Source of the DNA: a virus
Reading direction: 5' to 3' (one strand)
DNA length: 32,599 nucleotides
Virus record (IMG/VR): IMGVR_UViG_3300032668_000092
Coordinates: 1 to 32,599 of that record
Of this stretch, positions 1 through 9,600 are shown piece by piece. How positions within the stretch are numbered: the stretch's first letter is position 1; each line of letters opens with the position of its first letter. The notes under the pieces were generated by a model. That model saw only the letters and a program-made list of their open reading frames with translations. It did no database searches and was not told the origin of the DNA. Made by a program: the position numbers and the translations under genes.

Positions 1-3000
1 CAGGAACTAATACTGGCGCAGTAATTGTTGACGGCGGCATGGGCGTAGCAGGAAATTTATATGCTGGCTCGATGTATAGCGACAATAGTCCTGTTTTAAC
101 ATTAGGCAACTTTGCCGGTGTGTTTACAATTACAGCAGGTACAGATACCGCAGTTAATACAAGTTCGGGATTTGTTACAGTATGGAATACTAGTACATTA
201 GATTCTGTTGTTCACAGAGGAAACGTAACAACTGGCACAATTATTATTAACAACACTACTACCAGCGCAGATCCAAGCCACGGTGCGTTAACAGTAGCCG
301 GCGGTGTTGGTATTTTAGGTAATATTAATGTATTAGGCACAGGAACTTTATACGGTAACTTAACTCTAAACAATACAATTAGTAGTCTCAATGGAAGTTT
401 ATATATCAATACCGCAACAAGTGGAAGCATATATCTAAACAATATTGATATTTTAAAGTATTCTTCATATGATTTCTATGTTGCTCCAAATGGAAGTGAT
501 ACTAATGATGGTCGCAGATCACAAACAGCATTTGCTACTTTAGGACATGCATTAAGCGTTGCGTCAACAGGAAACATAATTTATGTTGATGCCGGTACAT
601 ATTCTGAAACATTCCCATTAACAATTCCTCAAGGTGTAACAGTTAAAGGTGCCGGTATACGTGCTACTGTTATTACACCGACTCCTGCCACACAAGGTAA
701 CGATGCTTTCTATCTAAACGGTGAAACTACTCTAACTGATTTAGTAATCAGTGGATTCTTTAAACCAGGATGGGCATTTAAGTTTGCTTCGGGCGCAAAA
801 ATTACAAACAAATCTCCTTACATTGAACGTGTAAGTGTTATTACAAAAGGATCTGTAATAACATCTGGAGACCCTTATGGTTATCTTGCCGGTGATGCTG
901 GTAATGGCGCATATCTAGATGCTAGCGTTTTAAATGCTTCAAGTTTAGAACCTGCTATGTTATGGAACGAAGTAACATTCATTGTTCCTAACGCAACTGG
1001 TATGTACATGACTAACGGTGTACGTGCTGAGTTGTTAAATGGATTCTTCTATTTTGCCAATAAAGCAATTGACGCAGAATCAAATACAGCAGGTTTCGGT
1101 GGAGCAGGTAAAACAAGACTTAAATTTGCCAATACTACTGGTATATTCACAATGGGCGATGAACTTATATTCAAAGATCCATTGGGCAAATACATCAGTA
1201 GTGGTACTATTGAAATGGTATCCGGAGAGTATGTATACCTATCTGGTCCAGTTTGGGGATTCTATACCCCAACTAACAGAACACCTGAAAGCGTAACAGT
1301 ATACGGCAATGCCAACATTTCTACCTTTACACATAAATTTGGTTCATCAAGTTTCTCAACAGGTAATCCAGGCGACTATGCTGAAATATTAAATGACAGT
1401 ACTTTACAATTTAACACTGGCTCATTTACTATTGAAGCATGGGTGTATCCAATCGGTCCTGGAACCGGAAATACACAAACTGTTTTAGTAAAAGGTACAA
1501 CAAGTTCAAGTATTATTAAAGTCTTTATTGACCCTACAAATAAATTAAACGCACAATTTAATAATACAATAATTACAAGCACTTCTCCTCTTACTTCAAA
1601 TACATGGACAGGATTTGCTTTTGTAAGAAACGGAACAAGCAGTACAGTAGATTTATATGTTAACGGTTCTTTATCAGCAAGCGCAAGCGGAATCACTGGT
1701 AGTGCTGATAACACTAACCCATTAGATATCAGTAGTGACCATACATATTACACCTATGGTTATATTGACGAATTGCGTATTAGTAATGTTGCTCGTTATA
1801 CAACTTCTTCATATGCTGTAACTACTTCTGGATTAACATCTGATGCTGATACAGTATTAATGTTACACTTTGAAGGTGCTAATAATAGCACAACTGTTTC
1901 AGATGACAACATAACTGTACAAAACATTTATTCTGTTGGTTCAAGTCCTGCGTCGGCTCAACAAATTGTTCTTGCTGATTATCATCAGTTTGGTGCTGAA
2001 CTACGTTGTATTGGATCTGCCGCAGTATTTGGTAACCAAGGTGTTATTGCCAACGGTACTGGTACAGATTTAAAATTAATTGCTTTCAATATGAGTTATA
2101 TTGGAGCAGGTGGTGATTTATCAGATGACGATACGTTAACTGTACAAACTAACGAAGTTATTGAAACAAACGGCGGTATTGTTTACTATCAAACTATTGA
2201 CCAAGACGGTAATTTTAGAGTTGGTGACCATTTCTTAGTTAATCAACGTACAGGTAACGTAACATTTAATCAAGGTGCGGTTAATCTAAACAACATCAGT
2301 AGTTTGTTAATCAGCAACGGCACATTGAGTACTGATATTACTCCAGGAAATATTGCTGTTGGTAATCTAAACTTAGGTGGAAATACTTTAGGAAGTTTAA
2401 CTGGCAATATTGTTATTTCTCCAGCAAGTACATTAACAACAATTAACAGTAATTTACAACTTAACGGTTCTGCTAACATTAGTCAAGCATCTTATATTAA
2501 TGGTAGTTTGATTTTAACTGCGGCTAATATTGGCAATTACGGTGTATCAAGTATTAACGCTGGTACAGGTATTTCTGTAAACACATCAACTGGCATTGTT
2601 ACTATAACAAATACAGGTGTTACAAATCTACAAGGTAGCACATATATTGGTGTAAGCACATCAACTGGTAGCGTAACATTAGTTAATCTTGGTGTTCAAA
2701 CATTAACAGCAGGTACAGATACTGCCGTAAGTAGTTCTACAGGAACTATTACTGTATGGAATACAAGTACTTTAGAGACAATTACACAGCGCGGCGCTAC
2801 AACTGATCAAGCAATTACTATTACAAATATTATTGTAAGTTCTAGTCCTGTAACTGGTGCGTTGGTTGTTACTGGTGGTGTGGGTATTGGTGGCAATTTA
2901 AATGTTGCTGAACCTTCATACGTTTCAAATAATTTAATTGTTACAACAGGCACAATTTCTTTATATGCGGTTACAACATTAATTGCTGGAACAGATACTG

Positions 3001-6000
3001 CTGTTAACACATCAACTGGTCCTGTTGTTATTTGGAATACAAGTACACTACAAACCATCACTAATAGAGGCAACAGTACAACTAATCAATTGTTAGTTCT
3101 TAATACATCTGCTGCAATTAGCACAACAACTGGTGCTTTACAAGTTACTGGCGGGTTAGGTGTTCAGGGTAGCATCTATGGTGGAAATATCTACAGTAAC
3201 AACAGCCTTGTTATTACACAAGCATCATTAGGAAGCCAAGGCGTTACTGCTTTATACGCAGGTACAGATACTGCCGTTAGCGCACATACAGGTACTGTAA
3301 CAGTATGGAACACAAGTACATTAGAAACTGTAACAGAAAGAGGTTCAGTAACTAGCCAAGTAATTACAATTACAAATAATACCGATGCGTTAGCAACAAA
3401 TACAGGAGCATTAACTGTAGCAGGCGGTGTTGGTATTGGCCAAGATCTTTATGTTGGAGGCGGAAACACAATATTAGGTCAAGTTGGAATTGGCGCTAAA
3501 ACTAAGACCCTTGCTGGACAATCTGCTAATGTAACAATTCAAGGAACAAGTTCATCATATCAATTGATGATGTTTGATTTAAGTTCGTCAGACGCATTAG
3601 CACTGGGTTCTAGCCCATTTACAGGTGGCGGTGTAATTGGTACATTTGGTGTTAATAATGGACCATTAAGTTTCTTCGCAAGTAATCCAAATCAAATTGC
3701 TTTAAACATTACTGGTATTACACAACAAGTTCAGGTATTAACCTCAACTACCAGTTTAGATACCTATAGTGGTGCGTTTACTGTAGCAGGTGGTGTTGGT
3801 ATTGGCGATAATTTACATGTTGCTAATACTTCTTACATTACTGGCGCACAAATTGTTACAACTGCTACAATTTCACAATTTGCTGTTTCTTTCTTAAATG
3901 CCGGAGCAGACATTAGCGTAACAACAAATACTGGATTTGTTACTATTAATGATGTAAGCACATTAGGTTCTGTAACCAGCAGAGGAAATAGTACTACTTA
4001 CGCAATTAAGATCTTAAACACAACTAATTCTACAAGCACAACAACTGGGGCATTAACTGTTAACGGCGGTGTTGGAATTGGTGAAGATGTATGGATTGGC
4101 GGCAGTTTATATGTTGGCGGAAGTGCTGTTGTTACCCAAGGTACACTGGCAAATCAAGGTGTTGTTAATATTCAAGCAGGTACAGATACTGCTGTAAGTA
4201 CAGCCACTGGAGTTGTTGTAATTTGGAATACAAGCACATTCCAATCAATTACTAATCGTGGAAACAGTACAACAAATCAAATACTACTTCTAAATACCAG
4301 CAGTTCTACAAGTACAACTACTGGAGCATTGATTGTAACTGGCGGCGTAGGTATTGGACAAAATTTATATGTACAAGGCACAGTAAGCGCAGGTGGCGGA
4401 TTCTTAGGATTGAACCCAGCAAGTATATTTGAAAATACTTCTAGTGTAACTGTTTTAGATACAGGAAGTGTACGTCAAGTTACTGTAACTGTTGCTAATA
4501 ATACAAATACAGTATTCACCGCAACTGGTGTAAACTTCTATTATCCAGTTAATATTCTTGATACAAGTACAAGTTCATTAAATGTATCCGGTAGTGTTAA
4601 TATTGGTGGCAACTTAAACGTATCAAATACTGGTTATATCGGCGGTGCTCAAATTGTTACAACTGCTAGTATTGGAAAATATAGTGTTAACACAATCGTT
4701 GCTGGTACAGATACTGCGGCCTACTTAACAGGTACAACTGTTTATATTTGGAATACAAGCACTCTACAAAGTATCACTAATAGAGGTTCTACAACTTCTA
4801 ATATAGTATATCTAACAAACACAGCATCTGGTGGTGTAGCAAATAGTGGCGGCTTACAAGTTACTGGTGGCGCAAGTTTTGGACAAAACATTTACGTAGG
4901 TGGTAACATTTACGGCAATGGTAATGCTACGATTGTTGGTAATCTAACAGTATTAGGAACACAAACAACTATCTACTCAACCAGTTCAATGAGTATTAGT
5001 GATCCTGTTATTAATATTGGAAGTCCAGAATTCTTAGGTCCTCTAGCAACAGATGACGGATTAGATAAAGGTATTTTAATTCATTATAATACTTTAACTA
5101 ATATAAATGGTGATACACATGCATTCTTTGGTATGCAAAGAAGCAGTGAAAAATTCATTTACATCACAAGAACGCAACAACAAGGTACTATCGGTTCTAG
5201 CAATCCATTTACAAATATCACATACGGGACTGCTGAATTTGGACAGTTAAATCTTGTAACCGGAATGGACGCTACAAGTACAACAACAGGTGATTTAACT
5301 GTTCAAGGTGGTGCTGGTATTGGTCAGGATGTATGGATTGGCGGCTCATTAAATGTTGCTCAAAATGAAACTGTACAGGGTACATTAAGAGTTAATGGTT
5401 CGTCAACATTATATGGCAATGTTCATATTGCTAACGCTACAAGTTCTACTACTGCTACATCTGGCGCATTGGTAATTGACGGTGGATTAGGAGTTGGCGG
5501 CGATTTATATGTTGGCGGCGTTGCGATATTTGTCGGTGGTGCTCAAGTTCTTACAACTGCTTCTTTATCAGGAAACGGTGTTGTTAATATTATTGGCGGT
5601 ACAGATACTGCTGTAACCACTGCTAGCGGTGTTGTGACAATTTGGAATACAAGTACATTAGATACTGTAGCACATCGTGGAAACTTTACTACTGCTACAA
5701 TCGCATTATTGAACACTTCTACAAGTTCGTTAGTTATAGCAGGTGGTGTATCAATTGGTGGAATTTTAACTGTTGCTCAAACTGCTACACTAGCAGGACT
5801 ATCTGTAACAAGCGAAGTCGATTTTGGTGCTTTAACAGTTAATGGATCGTTAACAGTTACAACAACAACCAACTCAACTGGTACAAGTAGCGGTGCTATT
5901 ACTGTAGCAGGCGGATTAGGAATTGGACAAGATACATGGATTGGTGGATTATTAGATGTTGCTAATAATGCTGTAATTCAATCAACTTCAACAACTGCTT

Positions 6001-6587
6001 TATCTGTAACAGGCGGAGCAAGTATTGGCGGACAATTAACTGTAGGCGGAAATGAATCTGTTACAGGAAACCTAAGTGTAGGCCAAACTGCTACAATTGG
6101 TAACGCTATTTTAGTTGGTCCGGTAACTACTAGAACTATAAATGCTTCACAAGTCGTTGCTAACGGTTATTTCTCTGCTCCAGGAGACGCACAATCTGGC
6201 ATTTATATGCTAAGAATGAGTACTCCAAGCGGAACAGCGATTCCGTTAACATTAGATGGAACATCAGTTAACGGATTGAACGAAATTATTATGCCGAATT
6301 ATTCTACTTACAATTTCAAAATATCTGTAAGTGCTCGTTCTACTTCGACTGTAACTATGATCGACGGTGGTTGGGCATTTAGCGGAGTAATTAGTAGAGG
6401 TAATGGACCAGGAACTACTGTTATTAGAGTAGTAAACAAAGAAAAAATATACGCAACATCAAGCACATGGGATTGTAATGTTGTAGCAGATACCGTTTAC
6501 GGTGCTTTACAAGTTATAGGAAAAGGTGACGGTGTTAATAATGTAAGATTTGTGGCTCGTGTTGAAACAGTCGAGGTTACAAACTAA
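1..6587 (+). CDS. Giant repeat-built tail fibre/adhesin with beta-helix and LamG domains (5' partial)
   Basis: The reading frame is open from base 3, and the residues before the first ATG (position 39) already match the internal repeat, so the true start lies upstream of the window. At least 2194 residues are visible. About 15 copies of a 'TGALTVAGGVGIG' type motif and 8 copies of a 'GTDTAV...WNTSTL...RG' motif make a repetitive shaft. Around 466-760 the sequence 'FYVAPNGSDTNDG' followed by 'IPQGVTVKGAG' looks like a pectin-lyase-type right-handed beta-helix. Around 1320-1905 is a LamG/concanavalin-like lectin domain ('SFTIEAWVYP', 'LYVNGSL', 'YIDELRISNVARY'). The end (about 6280-6587) looks like a compact knob, 'RFVARVETVEV'. 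No signal peptide or membrane segment is expected in a virion protein. It probably forms a long tail fibre or side adhesin that binds surface glycans. Which fibre it is cannot be told from sequence. Family type is well supported; function is inferred. Confidence 0.8.
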   Translation, partial: GTNTGAVIVDGGMGVAGNLYAGSMYSDNSPVLTLGNFAGVFTITAGTDTAVNTSSGFVTVWNTSTLDSVVHRGNVTTGTIIINNTTTSADPSHGALTVAGGVGILGNINVLGTGTLYGNLTLNNTISSLNGSLYINTATSGSIYLNNIDILKYSSYDFYVAPNGSDTNDGRRSQTAFATLGHALSVASTGNIIYVDAGTYSETFPLTIPQGVTVKGAGIRATVITPTPATQGNDAFYLNGETTLTDLVISGFFKPGWAFKFASGAKITNKSPYIERVSVITKGSVITSGDPYGYLAGDAGNGAYLDASVLNASSLEPAMLWNEVTFIVPNATGMYMTNGVRAELLNGFFYFANKAIDAESNTAGFGGAGKTRLKFANTTGIFTMGDELIFKDPLGKYISSGTIEMVSGEYVYLSGPVWGFYTPTNRTPESVTVYGNANISTFTHKFGSSSFSTGNPGDYAEILNDSTLQFNTGSFTIEAWVYPIGPGTGNTQTVLVKGTTSSSIIKVFIDPTNKLNAQFNNTIITSTSPLTSNTWTGFAFVRNGTSSTVDLYVNGSLSASASGITGSADNTNPLDISSDHTYYTYGYIDELRISNVARYTTSSYAVTTSGLTSDADTVLMLHFEGANNSTTVSDDNITVQNIYSVGSSPASAQQIVLADYHQFGAELRCIGSAAVFGNQGVIANGTGTDLKLIAFNMSYIGAGGDLSDDDTLTVQTNEVIETNGGIVYYQTIDQDGNFRVGDHFLVNQRTGNVTFNQGAVNLNNISSLLISNGTLSTDITPGNIAVGNLNLGGNTLGSLTGNIVISPASTLTTINSNLQLNGSANISQASYINGSLILTAANIGNYGVSSINAGTGISVNTSTGIVTITNTGVTNLQGSTYIGVSTSTGSVTLVNLGVQTLTAGTDTAVSSSTGTITVWNTSTLETITQRGATTDQAITITNIIVSSSPVTGALVVTGGVGIGGNLNVAEPSYVSNNLIVTTGTISLYAVTTLIAGTDTAVNTSTGPVVIWNTSTLQTITNRGNSTTNQLLVLNTSAAISTTTGALQVTGGLGVQGSIYGGNIYSNNSLVITQASLGSQGVTALYAGTDTAVSAHTGTVTVWNTSTLETVTERGSVTSQVITITNNTDALATNTGALTVAGGVGIGQDLYVGGGNTILGQVGIGAKTKTLAGQSANVTIQGTSSSYQLMMFDLSSSDALALGSSPFTGGGVIGTFGVNNGPLSFFASNPNQIALNITGITQQVQVLTSTTSLDTYSGAFTVAGGVGIGDNLHVANTSYITGAQIVTTATISQFAVSFLNAGADISVTTNTGFVTINDVSTLGSVTSRGNSTTYAIKILNTTNSTSTTTGALTVNGGVGIGEDVWIGGSLYVGGSAVVTQGTLANQGVVNIQAGTDTAVSTATGVVVIWNTSTFQSITNRGNSTTNQILLLNTSSSTSTTTGALIVTGGVGIGQNLYVQGTVSAGGGFLGLNPASIFENTSSVTVLDTGSVRQVTVTVANNTNTVFTATGVNFYYPVNILDTSTSSLNVSGSVNIGGNLNVSNTGYIGGAQIVTTASIGKYSVNTIVAGTDTAAYLTGTTVYIWNTSTLQSITNRGSTTSNIVYLTNTASGGVANSGGLQVTGGASFGQNIYVGGNIYGNGNATIVGNLTVLGTQTTIYSTSSMSISDPVINIGSPEFLGPLATDDGLDKGILIHYNTLTNINGDTHAFFGMQRSSEKFIYITRTQQQGTIGSSNPFTNITYGTAEFGQLNLVTGMDATSTTTGDLTVQGGAGIGQDVWIGGSLNVAQNETVQGTLRVNGSSTLYGNVHIANATSSTTATSGALVIDGGLGVGGDLYVGGVAIFVGGAQVLTTASLSGNGVVNIIGGTDTAVTTASGVVTIWNTSTLDTVAHRGNFTTATIALLNTSTSSLVIAGGVSIGGILTVAQTATLAGLSVTSEVDFGALTVNGSLTVTTTTNSTGTSSGAITVAGGLGIGQDTWIGGLLDVANNAVIQSTSTTALSVTGGASIGGQLTVGGNESVTGNLSVGQTATIGNAILVGPVTTRTINASQVVANGYFSAPGDAQSGIYMLRMSTPSGTAIPLTLDGTSVNGLNEIIMPNYSTYNFKISVSARSTSTVTMIDGGWAFSGVISRGNGPGTTVIRVVNKEKIYATSSTWDCNVVADTVYGALQVIGKGDGVNNVRFVARVETVEVTN
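3..6060 (+). repeat. Degenerate protein-coding repeats of the fibre shaft (about 15 copies)
   Basis: A short unit ending in G-A-L-x-V-x-G-G-V-G-I-G-x-x-L-x-V recurs about 15 times, with spacing from roughly 20 to more than 100 residues, and larger when the beta-helix/LamG block intervenes. Codon use differs from copy to copy, so the repeats are kept at protein level. The unit resembles the short beta-rich shaft repeats of phage fibres. Confidence 0.75.
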
Positions 6588-6600
6588 TGATTTTTAAACT

Positions 6601-6608
6601 AATAAATA
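6601..6608 (+). promoter_or_regulatory. T4-late-type promoter motif AATAAATA before the collagen-like fibre gene
   Basis: The TAAATA core matches the T4 late consensus TATAAATA in its last six bases. It lies 21 nt before the ATG at 6630, in the 42-nt gap between the two fibre genes. The start has only a weak purine-rich Shine-Dalgarno (GGAAG). Confidence 0.55.
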
Positions 6609-6629
6609 TGGAAGTAGAGTTCAAATAAT

Positions 6630-9600
6630 ATGCCATTAAATTTCGATGATCAAGGCCCGGGGTCAGTAACGCTAAAAGCACCCTCAACAGGAACGGTAAC
6701 TTTAACATTACCGCAAAATGCCGGCTCTGCGAATTATGTTATGGCTACAGACGGTACAGGTGTATTATCGTTTGTTGCAGCAAATAGTGGATCAACTGGA
6801 CCAGTAGGGGCAACAGGTGCTACTGGGGCAACAGGTGCTACAGGACCTACGGGATCAACAGGTGCTACTGGACCACAAGGTTCTACGGGTTCTACAGGAC
6901 CAATTGGCGCTACCGGCGCAACTGGTGCTACTGGACCAACAGGGGCTACAGGTGTAGCAGGTCTTGGCGGATCTCCGGGCGCTACAGGTAGTACAGGATC
7001 AACAGGACCAATTGGCGCTACAGGTAGTACAGGTGCCACTGGCTACCCTGGCTCTACAGGTGCCACTGGACCTATCGGTGCTACTGGACCACAAGGATCT
7101 GCTGGTTCAGGAGGCGGAACAGGTGCTACTGGAGCAACAGGTGCTACTGGCCCAGGATATTATAACGTAGTTTCAACAACGGCAGTGACCGTAGGATTAG
7201 GTCAAGTTGTTTGGGTAGTTAATCAAATTGGTGCTTATAATGTAGGATCTCGAGTTCGTGTAAGTTATCAAACAGTTCCAACGATCAACATGCAGGGTTT
7301 AATTACCGCAATTGATCCTATTGGACTAACAATTACTGTTAACGTAGTTGTAGCAAACGGTTCTGGAACATATAATAGTTGGATTTTTAGTATAGCAGGA
7401 GATATTGGTGCTACTGGTGCCACTGGTTATCCAGGCGCAACAGGTAGTACAGGACCAACTGGTGCTACTGGTGTAGGTACAGGTGGATCTACAGGTGCTA
7501 CTGGAGCAACAGGTGCTACTGGACCACAGGGACCACAGGGATCAACCGGACCAACAGGCGCTACAGGTACTGCTGGTACTGCTGGTACACAAGGATATCC
7601 GGGCAGTACTGGAGCCACTGGACCAACAGGGGCAACTGGACCAAGCGGAGCGGCTGGTGTAGCCGGTTCCACAGGTGCTACTGGACCACAAGGTATTAAC
7701 GGAAGCACAGGTGCTACTGGGCCTGCTGGTACAAATGGATCTACTGGTGCTACTGGACCAATTGGCGCAACTGGCGCAACTGGCGCACAGGGAGCAACTG
7801 GTGTCGGCGGAGCAACTGGTGCTGGGTTAACAGCAGGTTCTAATAATCAAGTTTTATATCGAGACGTTAATAACAACGTTACTGGTTCTAATAATTTAAC
7901 ATTTGACGGTGTTAATTTAAACATTGGATATAATAACGACACCGCTGGATTTAAATTTAATAACAAATTTGTTTGGAATCAACAAGATACAACTTACGCA
8001 GGAGCCCCTACAATCAGTTATACTGATATGGCGGCAAACTCAGGTAAGAAATTATACTTAGATGAAAACTTTTTTAGTGGTTCTAATGGTATAGCCGTAT
8101 ATGACAACAACTCGTCTGGTCAAACAACTATTGCTCGTGTTGCTTCATCATTAGCATCTCAAACACCTCCAACTACTAGCGGTTACGTATTACAAATAAC
8201 ACACGCAGGTAGCGGTCAATCTCCGGGATATGGTGGATTTTATTTTGGTTCAGCAACTCGCGCAAACGCTGTATTAGTAGCATCGTTTAAGGCATTACTA
8301 CCAGTAGGTTATACAATTAATTTTAGTACCAATAGTATTGGTACTAATGGGCAACAATATTGGGCAACCAATAATGTAGGTACAGGTAAATGGGAAGAAT
8401 ACGTTTCTGTTGTGGTTTGCGGAAACGCAGGATCATTGAGTACAACACATTTTTATTATCTAACAGGTAGTCCTGTTCCAACATCTGGTAGTCCAGTAAC
8501 ATGGTACATGTGTGCCGCAACTGTTATTGACTTATCAGATCGTAGAACAGATCAATTGTTCTTAGATCGTGCTACAGGTGTTGCCAACATCAAAGGTTAT
8601 GGACAAGGTGATATAGCAATTGAAAGTGCAAGTGCGGCTGGAAGTTTATTATTACAGGCATACGTAGCAGGTAATGTGTTCATTGCTGGCGCAGGCGGAA
8701 AGGTAAAAGTTGGTGCTCTAACTACTCCAGGATATACATTAGATATTGCCGGTAATGCACGTACTACCGCTAACTTAGGCGCCGCAACTGACATTAGTTC
8801 AGCAGGTCAAATTCGTGCTACAGGATGGTATACAGGCGCACAAGATACAGGACTTGCTTTTGAAATTGGTGTAAGCAGTTCAACTGCCTATGGTATTAGT
8901 TACAATCGAGGTTCAAGTACCTATGGTCCAATGGAATTTGACGCAACACAAATTGCGTTTAGGCCAAACGGTGGAACAACATCATTAGGTGGTTTATTTG
9001 ATACCACTGGTAGATTAACTCTCGGATCTAACGTTAGCGATTCTTTGTATATTAACAGTACACAATCATCACCGCAGTTTATAATGCAAACTGCTGGTAC
9101 TACTAACGGGTACTTAGAGTTTACAACTACTGATGCGTTTATGTGGAACAGCAAGACCAACACAGGTTATCGTTGGAGTTCTACTGGTTCTAATCCATAT
9201 TATGGTATTGGATCAACATTCTATATTGACTGGAACGCAGGTAACTTAACTAATCTATCACAGTTAACCAACGGCCCTGGGTATGTTACTGGCGGTTCGG
9301 GTGGTTCATTTGGACCAAACTCTGTTGCGTTTTCATATGCCTTACCAAATACAGGTGGATCAAGTTCTTGGATCTTTATAGGAACATGGACTACACAACA
9401 GCAAGGTTATGCGTTACGCATGAAGATCACTTCAATGAGTGGTTACAACTCTGTGACATCTCAAGATGATTGGACTGATGTATACTTTAAAACTTCTAAC
9501 GGAAGTTCATCACAAACTGGATCTAGCGGAGCATTTTATGGTGACGGATTTGCTGAGTACGTAGGTAACGGAACTGCTCCGAGCGCAATCTATGTAGTAC

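Noticed and set aside
1039-1296. Plus-strand reading frame of 85 codons in another frame of the first fibre gene
   Set aside because: Lies wholly in the fibre, with no Shine-Dalgarno or recognised motif; a long frame is expected by chance in repetitive sequence.
6734-7708. Long minus-strand Pro/Val/Ala-rich reading frames (6734-7039 and 7427-7708)
   Set aside because: They are antisense shadows of the collagen G-x-y codons, have no start signal, and have a composition dictated by the sense repeat.
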